Part shown: positions 19,376 to 27,106 of the stretch, piece by piece | How positions within the stretch are numbered: position 1 is the stretch's first letter | Layout of the letters: each line of letters opens with the position of its first letter | NCBI GenBank assembly: GCA_965247015.1 | Contig: CBDFGG010000002.1 | Coordinates: 62,001-126,000 of the forward strand | Direction of reading: 5' to 3' | DNA length: 64,000 nucleotides | DNA from: JAIXWP01 sp965247015 | Lineage (GTDB): Bacteria > Bacteroidota > Bacteroidia > Flavobacteriales_D > Sanyastnellaceae | Made by a program: the position numbers and the translations under genes | Notes under the pieces: generated by a model | Database searches by the model: none | Seen by the model: the letters and a program-made list of their open reading frames with translations, nothing else | Told to the model about the DNA's origin: nothing

Positions 19376-20017
19376 ATGATGCGATTCAGTGCCTTTGTTT
19401 TTGTCGTTGCAATCTTGACTGCCTGTTCAAGCCTAAAGCCTACTGGTCTTTATGAGGTGACTAGTCAAACACAAGATGAGAAAAACATCAATGGATTTTA
19501 TCAATTGAATATTTTCAAAGATGATTTTGGAACCGAAGTATGGTATTCAAAAGAGGCAACTTGTTTGAATGTTAATTCTGATAAACAGAACGTTCATTCG
19601 GGTAGTGCAGCGATTCATATCAAGTGGAACAAACAAGCCGAAGGAGGCTGCCCATGGCTCGGTCTAGGAATAGGCTGGGATGGTTGGACAGGGAAGGATC
19701 TTTCTCAAATTACAAAAGAAGCAGCGATTTCATTTTGGGTAAAAACAAATGAAAAGCCTTATAAGCAATTGCCTTGGGCCATCGGTTTTGAAGACTTTGC
19801 AGGAAACCAAAAATGGACAGGTGTAACCGAAGATGTAGTAGTGAATGGTCCAATTTCAACCAATTGGACACAAGTGTTAATTCCTTTAGATCGCTTTCAA
19901 TTGCCCACGAGTCAAGTGGATATGTACAGTGTAAAACAACTCATGTTTCAATTCGAATCGAGTGGAGAGGTTTTCATTGATCAGATAGAGCTCGTTGCTC
20001 TGCCATCGAAATCATAA
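19376..20017 (+). CDS. CBM-like lipoprotein
   Basis: 213 residues starting at tandem ATGs (19376/19379). The lipobox LTACSS anchors it to a membrane. The rest forms a single jelly-roll-like domain (FKDDFGTEVWYS ... VHSGSAAIHIKWNKQ ... ISFWVKTNEK ... VFIDQIELV), the pattern of CBM11/CBM4-type or galactose-binding-like modules that end in a calcium-linked strand FIDxIxL. Trp-rich stretches (GWDGWTGKD, NQKWTGV) are candidate sugar-stacking residues. It sits between the larger binding lipoprotein and GH3, 9 nt before the latter, and probably aids substrate capture. Confidence 0.65.
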   Translation: MMRFSAFVFVVAILTACSSLKPTGLYEVTSQTQDEKNINGFYQLNIFKDDFGTEVWYSKEATCLNVNSDKQNVHSGSAAIHIKWNKQAEGGCPWLGLGIGWDGWTGKDLSQITKEAAISFWVKTNEKPYKQLPWAIGFEDFAGNQKWTGVTEDVVVNGPISTNWTQVLIPLDRFQLPTSQVDMYSVKQLMFQFESSGEVFIDQIELVALPSKS

Positions 20018-20026
20018 CATTTATTG

Positions 20027-22297
20027 ATGATGCGCTACGTCGTTTTACTTTTTGTAATTTTTACAATAACTGCCTGTCGTTTGATCATCCCTGTGCCTGA
20101 ATTACCTTCAGGAGATTTGGACGATCAATATGAAAAGAGGATTACTGATCTGATCTCTAAAATGACGATTGAGGAGAAAGTAGGACAAATGACGCAGCTC
20201 AACATTGACGTGGTTTGTGTGGGTGAAGTTTATAATCTTCAAGAGCCTCATCGAATCGATAGTGCGAAGTTGCACAAAGCGATCGTAGAGCATCATGTGG
20301 GATCGATTCTGAATTGTGGAGGACATGCTTATCCATTGGCACAATGGCATGAAATGATCGGTACTATTCAACGTGTAGCGACACAGAAGACAAGATTAAA
20401 AATTCCAGTTTTATACGGCATAGATGCGATTCACGGAGCCAATTATGTGATCGGTTCGACATTGTTTCCGCAACCACTCGCGCAAGCTGCAACGTTCAAT
20501 ACGGAGCTTGTGAAGAAAGGAGCAGAGATCACGGCTTATGAAACGAGAGCTGCTGGCATTCCATGGAATTTTTCACCGGTACTAGACGTGGCAAGACATC
20601 CCGCATGGTCACGCGTATTTGAAACCTATGGTGAGGATACTTATTTGTGCACTGAAATGGGCGGAGCAGTGATCGACGGATATCAGGGTCTCGCCGGTCC
20701 GGATAAATATCATGTTGCGGCGTGTATGAAGCACTTCCTTGGATACAGCGGTGCTCGCACTGGTAAGGATCGCACTCCAGCATACATTCCGAATAATCAA
20801 TTAAGAGAAATTTATCTTCCACCTTTTCAAGAAGCCATCAAGAGAGGCGCTTTGACTGTGATGATCAACAGCGGTGAAATCAATGGAGTTCCGGTACATG
20901 CGAATTATGATATTCTTACTACTCTGCTTAGAGACGAATTAAAATTCGAGGGAATTGCAGTTACAGATTGGGAAGATGTAATGAAATTACATCTCAATCA
21001 TAAAACGGCAAGTAGTCTTAAAGAGGCCACTTATCAAGCAGTTCAAGCGGGTATCGATATGTGCATGGTGCCGAATGATTACAACTTTACCAATCATTTG
21101 ATTGAGTTGGTGAAAGAAGGAAGAATTAGTGAAAAGAGATTAGATCAAAGCGTAAGAAGAATTCTTTGGGTAAAAGAAAAACTACGACTCATTTCGACGC
21201 CTATTGTTCCATCCATGAGAGATTACGATTTATTCGGAGGTCCAATTTTTCAAAAAACAGCTTTGAATACTGCTGAAGAAAGCATCACATTATTAGAGAA
21301 TAGAAACAGTGCGTTGCCTCTTGGAAAACAAGATAAAATTTTTGTTACTGGCCCTGCTGCAAATTCCATGATTTTGTTGAATGGTGCGTGGACTCGTACC
21401 TGGCAGGGCACTGATGAAAAGTGGGATGATACCACGAAGTACACTATTTACGAAGCATTAAAGGCAAAGATTCCAAACGTTCAGTATGCGTTGGGCTGTG
21501 ATATTTTGGACAAACCGGTATCTGACAATTCTATGCAGCTCGCGTCAGAGGCAGATGTAATTGTGGTTTGTTTAGGTGAATATCCTGCTACAGAAAAAGT
21601 AGGCGATATTGATGACTTATCATTTTCAAGAACACAATTGGATTACGTGAAAGCACTGGCCTCTTTGCGTAAAAAAATAATTCTGGTCTTAGTAGAAAAC
21701 AGACCGCGCTTGGTAAATGAAATTGCAGATCTAGCGAGTGCCGTTGTCATGGCTTATCAGCCAGGCGATTTTGGTGGAGAAGCGCTAGCGAATATTCTCT
21801 ACGGTGATGTTAACCCTTCTGGTCGACTACCTATTACCTATCCGAGATACAATCAGTCGATGTTGACATATGATCACAAATACACAGAGACATTTGATCA
21901 GAAGTTTGCAAATACAGCATTCAATCCGCAATGGGAGTTTGGGCATGGACTGTCATATTCGAATGTCGAATATAGCGATCTCAAAGTGGCATCACCTGAA
22001 GTAGAAAAGAATGGATTGGTGAACGTCACGGTGACTTTGAAAAACCCGAGCGATCGTTCGGTTAAAGAATCAGTGCTTTTATTTATTCGTGATCACTACG
22101 CAAGTGTGACACCTTCCGTGAAAAAATTGAGACAGTTTCAAAAGATAGAATTACAGCCTAGAGAAACACGAACGGTAACATTTGTATTAAGAGCTTCAGA
22201 TTTGAAGCTGTGTAACAAAGACGGACAGTGGGTTTATGAGGAGGGAGATTTTGATATTATCATAGGTAAACTAAAGACAACTCTAACACTTAAGTAA
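20027..22297 (+). CDS. GH3 beta-glucosidase lipoprotein
   Basis: 757-residue GH3 enzyme. A TTG at 20024 precedes two ATGs (20027, 20030); I start at 20027. Lipobox ITAC. The (beta/alpha)8 domain holds YGIDAIHGANYVIGSTLFPQ, KHFLGYSGARTGKDR and the nucleophile Asp in GIAVTDWEDV. The alpha/beta sandwich domain (~residues 420-610) and a C-terminal fibronectin III-like domain (FGHGLSYSNVEYSDLKV onward) complete the usual three-domain form. It should release glucose from non-reducing ends of beta-gluco-oligosaccharides made by GH16 and GH-A, probably in the periplasm. It is translationally close to GH16 (1 nt between genes). Confidence 0.92.
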   Translation: MMRYVVLLFVIFTITACRLIIPVPELPSGDLDDQYEKRITDLISKMTIEEKVGQMTQLNIDVVCVGEVYNLQEPHRIDSAKLHKAIVEHHVGSILNCGGHAYPLAQWHEMIGTIQRVATQKTRLKIPVLYGIDAIHGANYVIGSTLFPQPLAQAATFNTELVKKGAEITAYETRAAGIPWNFSPVLDVARHPAWSRVFETYGEDTYLCTEMGGAVIDGYQGLAGPDKYHVAACMKHFLGYSGARTGKDRTPAYIPNNQLREIYLPPFQEAIKRGALTVMINSGEINGVPVHANYDILTTLLRDELKFEGIAVTDWEDVMKLHLNHKTASSLKEATYQAVQAGIDMCMVPNDYNFTNHLIELVKEGRISEKRLDQSVRRILWVKEKLRLISTPIVPSMRDYDLFGGPIFQKTALNTAEESITLLENRNSALPLGKQDKIFVTGPAANSMILLNGAWTRTWQGTDEKWDDTTKYTIYEALKAKIPNVQYALGCDILDKPVSDNSMQLASEADVIVVCLGEYPATEKVGDIDDLSFSRTQLDYVKALASLRKKIILVLVENRPRLVNEIADLASAVVMAYQPGDFGGEALANILYGDVNPSGRLPITYPRYNQSMLTYDHKYTETFDQKFANTAFNPQWEFGHGLSYSNVEYSDLKVASPEVEKNGLVNVTVTLKNPSDRSVKESVLLFIRDHYASVTPSVKKLRQFQKIELQPRETRTVTFVLRASDLKLCNKDGQWVYEEGDFDIIIGKLKTTLTLK
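20047..20071. promoter_or_regulatory. Operator-like sequence inside the GH3 gene
   Basis: ACTTTTTGTA-N5-TACAATAACT: the left arm equals operators 1 and 2, the spacing is the same, and the right arm matches at 8 of 10 bases. It lies in the lipoprotein signal-peptide codons, whose composition could produce the match by chance. Confidence 0.3.
22045..22062. repeat. Dispersed palindrome copy 3 (variant)
   Basis: CCCGAG-CGATCG-TTCGGT inside the GH3 gene, encoding PSDRSV. The left arm has two differences from the consensus. Confidence 0.55.
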
Positions 22298-22298
22298 T

Positions 22299-23144
22299 AT
22301 GAAAAAGAGAATTTCAAATTTTGCAATACTTCTTGGAGTTGCAGCCGTGACAATGCTTTCAGCATGTAAGCAAAGTGATCCAGAGGATGTATTGATGCGA
22401 CAAGGAGACATTGTCAACTTTGCAGGACGTAAGTGGGATGTGAAGAGCAGCGTGAATCAGGTGGGACCTGGCCCCAATTTTTTCTCAAAATTATATGAAG
22501 ATGTATGGGTGGATGAAAACGGCTATCTTCATTTGAACATCGCGAATCGCAATGGTAATTGGTATTCAACAGAAGTGATATCACAAGATACAATGGGTTA
22601 TGGAACATACACATGGACCATTCAGGCAGACCCCATGAGTTTCGCGAATAATGTGGTGTTGGGTTTATTCACATGGGATAACAACACCTTCTACACACAA
22701 GCGAATAGTGAGGTAGATATTGAGCTTTCGAAATGGGGAAATGCGGAAAGTGAAACACCTTTAACCTACAGTGTTCAGCCCGTGAATTTTGGTCCTTATT
22801 TCGACGAGCGCAGCGAGTATGCGAATACCGATTCGAATAATTTGATAGGAGTTACAACGCACCAGTTTACTTGGACCGACTCATTGATCACATGGCGCAG
22901 TTGGAGAGGAGATATTGATGTAGTGAATCCTATTATGTCCTCATGGAGTTTTGATTTGTCAAACCCTGCTCGCATTAAGTATGAAGGCGGTCAATCATCG
23001 AATCCGATTATTATTCCAGCACCTGGAAATACTACCAATGCGCGCATGAACTTCTGGACCTTGCCGCATGTGGCGATTGGTCCGGAGAATGCAATGGAGC
23101 ATGAAGTGGTGATTAGAAATTTCAGATACGAGCCAGCTCAATAA
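22299..23144 (+). CDS. GH16-like beta-glucanase lipoprotein
   Basis: 281 residues. Lipobox MLSACK. A GH16 concanavalin-like fold is suggested by NRNGNWYSTEVISQDTMGYGTYTWTIQ and by the catalytic-type motif E138-V-D140-I-E142 (SEVDIELSKWG), which fits the GH16 ExDxE signature with 138 as nucleophile and 142 as acid/base. The C-terminal strand HEVVIRNFRYEP is the usual GH16 ending. Known GH16 members of this type cleave internal beta-1,3 or beta-1,3/1,4 glucan bonds; the substrate here is inferred to be laminarin-like. It is the last gene of the operon and is followed by a strong terminator. Confidence 0.8.
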   Translation: MKKRISNFAILLGVAAVTMLSACKQSDPEDVLMRQGDIVNFAGRKWDVKSSVNQVGPGPNFFSKLYEDVWVDENGYLHLNIANRNGNWYSTEVISQDTMGYGTYTWTIQADPMSFANNVVLGLFTWDNNTFYTQANSEVDIELSKWGNAESETPLTYSVQPVNFGPYFDERSEYANTDSNNLIGVTTHQFTWTDSLITWRSWRGDIDVVNPIMSSWSFDLSNPARIKYEGGQSSNPIIIPAPGNTTNARMNFWTLPHVAIGPENAMEHEVVIRNFRYEPAQ

Positions 23145-23160
23145 GTATTTGTACAAAAAG

Positions 23161-23206
23161 AAAAAACTCAAAGCATTCGCGCCGAGCGCTTGCTTTGAGT
23201 TTTTTT
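23161..23206 (+). terminator. Terminator of the glucan operon
   Basis: Stem ACTCAAAGCA / TGCTTTGAGT (23166-23175 and 23191-23200) with a GC-rich loop, flanked by six A and seven T residues, so it can act in both directions for the convergent genes. Confidence 0.9.
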
Positions 23207-23226
23207 ATTGTGGGATGAAAAAATCC

Positions 23227-24009
23227 TTATTCTACGATCGAGCCGAAGCTAAATCCTGAGGCGAAATTATCCGCCACCATTACCGCATTTGCGCCCGGAG
23301 CTTGCACCACAGGTGTAGCAGCAATTGATACATTACCCGCAGGGCCATTGAAGACGCGCGCCATATCTAAATTGATTGCCAATTCTGGGGCTGTTTCTTC
23401 CGTCACAACCAACTGTTGTGTGAATGCTACTGTAGGCTCATTTAAAGCCACGTGAGGAGCTTCATCGCCGCCAAGGATATATTTCACTTGTCCGCTTTGA
23501 GCAACAGGGCTATAGCCTTCTAATCGAATGAAGATGAATTCTTGAGAATCTGTCCAATACATTTGATCTTCTGTACTCATCGCCACCATATCGGTTGGAA
23601 GACTTTCATCTACCAATCCGATAGTAAAGCGCGCTGATGTGTATGTTCCGGTTGGAACATTGTCTAAATTCAAAGTAAGTGAGGCAGGGTCGGTGAGGTC
23701 AACAAGGTGGCAGGTTCCAGCAATCTCGAAAGGAGCGCCAGTTGCAGTCATCAAGGTGACATCATTAATATAATATTTTGTTTTGTTAAAGCTGATTTGC
23801 TCGCCCGCAGCATTGGTATAGAATGAACCAAGAGCATAAGCTTGCGTACCGAATTTGTGATCCACACGAAGGCTCATTTGACCATAGGTAGTGGGCACTT
23901 CAGGAGTAGGAGTTGTTGTTGGGAGTGTAGCTGCTTCTTCGTCTTTCTTGCAGCTTGACAACAAAATCAGAGACATAGCAATCCCTGAGAAAAGAGATGT
24001 GTATTTCAT
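23227..24009 (-). CDS. MbnP-like lipoprotein (solitary copy)
   Basis: 260 residues. Lipobox ILLSSCKKDEE. The body has the MbnP-family pattern: GQMSLRVDHKFGTQAYALGSFYTNAAGEQISFNKTKYYINDV, LVDLTDP, a GTYTSARFTIG strand, then a Trp in QMYWTDSQEFIFIRLEG and ILGGDE.. near the C-terminus. In characterised systems a Trp of MbnP is oxidised to kynurenine by the di-heme partner MbnH and the protein binds copper. This copy has no MbnH next to it; a second MbnP with its MbnH is at 32861-34679. The upstream sequence TGTAAC-N17-CGTT suggests ECF-sigma control. Confidence 0.75.
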   Translation of the reverse strand: MKYTSLFSGIAMSLILLSSCKKDEEAATLPTTTPTPEVPTTYGQMSLRVDHKFGTQAYALGSFYTNAAGEQISFNKTKYYINDVTLMTATGAPFEIAGTCHLVDLTDPASLTLNLDNVPTGTYTSARFTIGLVDESLPTDMVAMSTEDQMYWTDSQEFIFIRLEGYSPVAQSGQVKYILGGDEAPHVALNEPTVAFTQQLVVTEETAPELAINLDMARVFNGPAGNVSIAATPVVQAPGANAVMVADNFASGFSFGSIVE

Positions 24010-24047
24010 AAATTTTATAGGTTGGAGTTATTTAACACATGGCTTTG

Positions 24048-24074
24048 AACGGGAGCGGTGGGGGAAAGGTTACA
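24048..24074 (-). promoter_or_regulatory. ECF-sigma-like promoter of the solitary MbnP gene
   Basis: On the minus strand, TGTAAC (24074-24069), 17 nt, CGTT (24051-24048), 38 nt before the ATG. Same spacing and near-identical boxes as at 57402-57428 and 60265-60291; the fourth base of the -10 box is T instead of C. Confidence 0.5.
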
Positions 24075-24080
24075 TATCAG

Positions 24081-24115
24081 TTCTTGGTTCTTGGTTCTTA
24101 GTTCTTGGTTCTTAG
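24081..24115. repeat. Heptamer array TTCTTGG, left part
   Basis: Five head-to-tail 7-bp units (TTCTTGG, TTCTTGG, TTCTTAG, TTCTTGG, TTCTTAG). The array continues with one more unit beyond the IS element (25583), and inverted units stand at 25687-25714. Confidence 0.85.
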
Positions 24116-24206
24116 TTTGTCCATGCCTAAATGACGTTGACCGTTTTATTGGAACCTAATCTTGGATTTCCAGAGATAGATTTAGATTCTGAGGTCTTGT
24201 TTTGGC

Positions 24207-25136
24207 TCAGATAGAAACGGGCTCAATGCCCTTTTTATCTGATCTTTCCTTCGATGAGTTTTTCATCTTCGGTCTGTTTTGGCTTTGTAAAGAAAATAGT
24301 TTTTTCTCAAAGTTTACAGGAGTTTCTAATTTCAAACTCGAATGAGGTTTTCCTGAGTTGTAGGATTGCACTGCGCGGTCAACAGATTTGGTTAGTTCAG
24401 TCATGGTGTTGATGGACCAATATTTTAAATAGCTGTTTTTTATTACCCCATTTATTCGCTCGGCTTTACTGTTTTCATATACTGTCTCAGCCATACTGCT
24501 CTTGATCGACAGCGCTCGAAGCAGTTTGATAAATCCTTTAAAATAGTATTGACCACCACCATCTGAGTGAAAGATCAAATCAATCGGTTTGTTCTTGCTG
24601 CCATATTTCCTTTGTTTTAAAGCCATTTGTAGTGCTGGTATGGTCGTATCCTCTGTTCTAAGTGTCTCCGATACAGAATGCCCTACTATCAGCCTTGTAT
24701 ACGCATCCAAAATGAAGGTGATGTAGTAGAACTCATCGTTTATTTCAAAATAGGTTATATCGCTTACCCAAAGCTGATCATATCGAACTAACCTCAGGCC
24801 CTGTGTTAGATTATCAAACTTGGTAACACCTCGGCTATCTGTTGTTCGTGTATACTTTCGCTCAATCTTCACTCCATATCCCATCGATTTAAAATGTTGT
24901 TCAAAACGATCGCGTCCAATGAGCTTTTCAGGTAGCTTATGAAAGATATAGCGCAACGCCATTGCTGGATGATCCTCCCTGATATCTCTTACAATTAGTT
25001 CTAGTTGTGCTAGGATCTCACATTCTTGATCTTGTCTAGCAGTCCATTGACTAATTGCTTGCTTGGTTGTTCCTAATGCTTTGTACACGCTATTGTAGGA
25101 CATTCCAGCGACTTTGTACTTTTCTTTTAGCCTCAA
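24207..25136 (-). CDS. IS3-family OrfB transposase (DDE integrase core)
   Basis: 309 residues in the -1 frame relative to orfA. An N-terminal HTH_21-like segment (DHPAMALRYIFHKLPEKLIGRDRFEQH) precedes the rve domain with the catalytic triad: Asp in WVSDITYFE, Asp in IFHSDGGGQYY and Glu in NSKAERINGVIKN. The nominal start is a TTG that overlaps the orfA stop. The same frame is open upstream to a nine-A slippery run (plus-strand T9 at 25154-25162), so the functional product is probably an OrfAB fusion made by -1 frameshifting, as in other IS3 elements. No disabling mutation was seen. Confidence 0.9.
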   Translation of the reverse strand: MRLKEKYKVAGMSYNSVYKALGTTKQAISQWTARQDQECEILAQLELIVRDIREDHPAMALRYIFHKLPEKLIGRDRFEQHFKSMGYGVKIERKYTRTTDSRGVTKFDNLTQGLRLVRYDQLWVSDITYFEINDEFYYITFILDAYTRLIVGHSVSETLRTEDTTIPALQMALKQRKYGSKNKPIDLIFHSDGGGQYYFKGFIKLLRALSIKSSMAETVYENSKAERINGVIKNSYLKYWSINTMTELTKSVDRAVQSYNSGKPHSSLKLETPVNFEKKLFSLQSQNRPKMKNSSKERSDKKGIEPVSI

Positions 25137-25519
25137 GACGGTTTGGTACCAAGTTTTTTTTTGATGTCGATTTTATAGATTTCCTCGGCCAAATCGATCA
25201 TGGTGTCTTTGAAGTCCAATTGAACTTGCTTTTGACCCAAACGCCGCTCCAGATCAGCGATTTGTTTCTTGAGTTCAATGATCGTTTGAGTGTCACTTTT
25301 TGACTCAACAACCATCTTTTCGGTCTTCTTTTTCATAGTGGAATATTTTAAAATCCATTTTCGAACAGCAGTGCCGGAGACTTCATACTCCTTACAGATC
25401 TCTGCAATTTTACTAATTCCTCGTTCGATTTCTTGAACTTTTTTGACTTTAAATGATTCCGAAAAATAACGATTTTGACGCTCCTGTCGCGTCATTTTTG
25501 TGCTTTTGATACTTGTCAT
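25133..25519 (-). CDS. IS3-family OrfA (helix-turn-helix protein)
   Basis: 128 residues. The N-terminal helix-turn-helix (SFKVKKVQEIERGISKIAEI, CKEYEVSGTAVRKWI) is followed by a coiled-coil/leucine-zipper stretch (IIELKKQIADLERRLGQKQVQLDFKD) used for oligomerisation in IS3 OrfA proteins. It binds the element ends and regulates transposition. ATG at 25519. The last codons include the A9 run (ATC AAA AAA AAA CTT) that can serve as frameshift site into orfB. Confidence 0.9.
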   Translation of the reverse strand: MTSIKSTKMTRQERQNRYFSESFKVKKVQEIERGISKIAEICKEYEVSGTAVRKWILKYSTMKKKTEKMVVESKSDTQTIIELKKQIADLERRLGQKQVQLDFKDTMIDLAEEIYKIDIKKKLGTKPS

Positions 25520-25686
25520 CCTATTACCATTTTTAAAGTTGTTTTTACTTCAAAAACGGTCAACTTATTTCAGGCATAGACAGTTCTTGGAGAAAATTTT
25601 ATAAGAGTTGGACCAAGAATGGTAAAAATTCATCTAACTCCGCAGTGAATAGCGGGTATTCTCAATAGGTAGCCTCCCCTTTAGGA

Positions 25687-25714
25687 GAACAAAGAACCAA
25701 GAACCATGAACTAA
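25687..25714. repeat. Heptamer array, inverted arm
   Basis: Four units GAACAAA, GAACCAA, GAACCAT, GAACTAA, the reverse complement family of the TTCTTGG units at 24081-24115. Without the IS the two arms were about 100 bp apart. Confidence 0.75.
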
Positions 25715-25768
25715 AGGGCTCATATACCCCATCTATATGCTCATTGAAACATTCAATAAGGAGGACTG

Positions 25769-25798
25769 TTGTAGGAGTGGTGTTGAGGTGTACTTTTG
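25769..25798 (+). promoter_or_regulatory. Peroxiredoxin promoter
   Basis: TTG (25769-25771), 19 nt, TACTTTTG (25791-25798): full -33/-7 match, 39 nt before the ATG. Confidence 0.75.
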
Positions 25799-25837
25799 CA
25801 CTCGAAAAAAATAAGCATTAAATACAACAAAAAAGTT

Positions 25838-26470
25838 ATGGGATTAGTAGGTAAGAAAGCGCCGAAAGCAGTTGCTGGAGCGGTAATCAACGGAGAAGAA
25901 ATTGTAGAAAATTTCAGCCTTGATCAATTCATCGGAAAGAACCACGTGATTCTTTTCTTCTATCCAAAGGACTTCACATTCGTTTGTCCAACGGAGATTC
26001 ATGCTTTCCAAGAGAAATTGGGAGAGTTTGAAAAGCGCGGTGTTAAAGTGATTGGTTGTTCAACTGACACTGAAGAAACACACCTTGCATGGTTGACTAC
26101 TCCAAAGAACAACGGTGGTATTGAAGGAGTAACATTCCCAATCCTAGCGGATTCTTCTAAAGTGATCGCAATGAACTACGGTGTATTGGGTGGTGAATAT
26201 GATTTCGATCCAGAGACAAACCTTTGGTCATTCCATGGTGCACCTATCGCATTCCGTGGTACATTCTTGATCGACAAAGATGGTATTGTTCGTCATGAGT
26301 CAATCAATGACTTCCCATTGGGACGTAACATTGATGAGTATTTGAGATTAATCGATGCACAATTGCACACAGAGAAGTACGGTGAAGTTTGTCCTGCAAA
26401 CTGGGAAGAAGGTGAGAAAGCAATGGCTGCAACGAAAGAAGGTGTGAGCGAATATTTATCAGCAAACTAA
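25838..26470 (+). CDS. 2-Cys peroxiredoxin (AhpC/TSA family)
   Basis: 210 residues. Peroxidatic Cys in FTFVCPTEIHAF (~residue 52) and resolving Cys in GEVCPANWEEG (~residue 170) mark a typical 2-Cys peroxiredoxin that reduces H2O2 and organic peroxides in the cytoplasm. ATG 25838 begins MGLVGKKAPKA; the longer frame from TTG 25796 would lie in the promoter. It is followed 7 nt later by a thioredoxin-like gene, its plausible reductant, and then a small conserved protein: one operon behind a strong promoter. Confidence 0.93.
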   Translation: MGLVGKKAPKAVAGAVINGEEIVENFSLDQFIGKNHVILFFYPKDFTFVCPTEIHAFQEKLGEFEKRGVKVIGCSTDTEETHLAWLTTPKNNGGIEGVTFPILADSSKVIAMNYGVLGGEYDFDPETNLWSFHGAPIAFRGTFLIDKDGIVRHESINDFPLGRNIDEYLRLIDAQLHTEKYGEVCPANWEEGEKAMAATKEGVSEYLSAN

Positions 26471-26477
26471 GAAGATT

Positions 26478-26792
26478 ATGATCCTCGAATTAGAACAAGA
26501 CAATTTACAAGAAATCATCAACTCGAATGAGAAGGTGATGGTGCAGTATTCTGCGGGATGGTGTGGCAATTGTAGATTGATGAAGCCAAAGTTTAAGAGA
26601 TTGTCAGGCGAGAATGAAGACATCACGTTTGTGATTGTGGATGCAGAGAAGTTTCCTGAATCTCGCAAACTCGCTTCAGTAAGCAATTTGCCAACGTTCG
26701 CTGGTTTCAAAGGTGGTCAGTTAGTGAATCAAGTTCAGACGAATAAAGAAGAACAACTTAAAGAATTGATCAATGAAACTTCCAGTAATTAA
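26478..26792 (+). CDS. Thioredoxin-like protein
   Basis: 104 residues with the thioredoxin fold: active site AGWCGNCRLMKPKF (~residue 29, CxxC with Gly-Asn in place of Gly-Pro), cis-Pro in SNLPTFAGFKGG. It lacks a signal peptide, so it is cytoplasmic, and probably reduces the peroxiredoxin encoded just upstream. Its end overlaps the next gene by 20 nt. Confidence 0.88.
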   Translation: MILELEQDNLQEIINSNEKVMVQYSAGWCGNCRLMKPKFKRLSGENEDITFVIVDAEKFPESRKLASVSNLPTFAGFKGGQLVNQVQTNKEEQLKELINETSSN

Positions 26793-27024
26793 GCAAATTC
26801 AGCGCACTAGTTCGGTGGAAGAAATTGAAACCGCAATTAAAGTTTTAGAAGCAGCCTCTGAGGCTGCTTCTTTAAAAGAAGAAGAGATCAATGTCATTGG
26901 TGAATTGATTTCAAATATGTGCGGTGCCCTCGAGGTACATGAAATGATCGCTGCCGGCATGACCGAGCGCGAAGCAGGAAATGAGTTTATGAAGAAGGTC
27001 CTAGGCTCCATCGATAGAGCCTAG
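26773..27024 (+). CDS. Small conserved Bacteroidota protein (DUF6952-like)
   Basis: 83 residues, helical and acidic, with the pattern INVIGELISNMCGALEVHEMI and a C-terminal FMKKVLGSID. I recall this family, which I believe is DUF6952, next to peroxiredoxin and thioredoxin genes in Flavobacteriia; the name is not certain. It overlaps the thioredoxin gene, so translation is probably coupled. A perfect 8-bp stem CTAGGCTC / GAGCCTAG (27001-27024) is formed by its last codons and stop, without a T-run; it may protect or end the transcript. Function unknown. Confidence 0.8.
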   Translation: MKLPVIKQIQRTSSVEEIETAIKVLEAASEAASLKEEEINVIGELISNMCGALEVHEMIAAGMTEREAGNEFMKKVLGSIDRA

Positions 27025-27078
27025 TGACCGCTCATCATGTAAGCAGGATTTGCTAAATCTTATGTTGCGACCTTAGAA

Positions 27079-27086
27079 TAGATTTG
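27079..27086 (+). promoter_or_regulatory. Possible -7 box of the serine hydrolase operon
   Basis: TAGATTTG fits TAnnTTTG and lies 20 nt before the ATG at 27107. No TTG at a normal -33 distance. Confidence 0.4.
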
Positions 27087-27106
27087 AGAAAATCAATCTA
27101 TTTTAA

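Larger units (their letters stand above)
24118..25582 (-). mobile_element. IS3-family insertion sequence, complete
   Basis: A 1465-bp element with imperfect terminal inverted repeats (24118-24143 and 25557-25582; shared blocks TGTC, ATGCCT and TTGACCG). It is flanked by the 3-bp direct repeat GTT (24115-24117 and 25583-25585), the target duplication size usual for IS3 elements. It carries overlapping orfA and orfB on the minus strand. Removing the IS and one GTT restores a perfectly periodic heptamer array, so both junctions are right and the insertion is recent on the scale of array decay. Confidence 0.9.
25583..25837. other. Intergenic region before the peroxiredoxin gene
   Basis: It contains the end of the interrupted heptamer array (25583-25590), an AT-rich stretch with no ORF that I can support, inverted heptamers (25687-25714), and the peroxiredoxin promoter. 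Confidence 0.7.

Noticed and set aside
24081..25714. CRISPR array
   Set aside because: Units are only 7 bp with no spacers, and no cas genes are present in the window.
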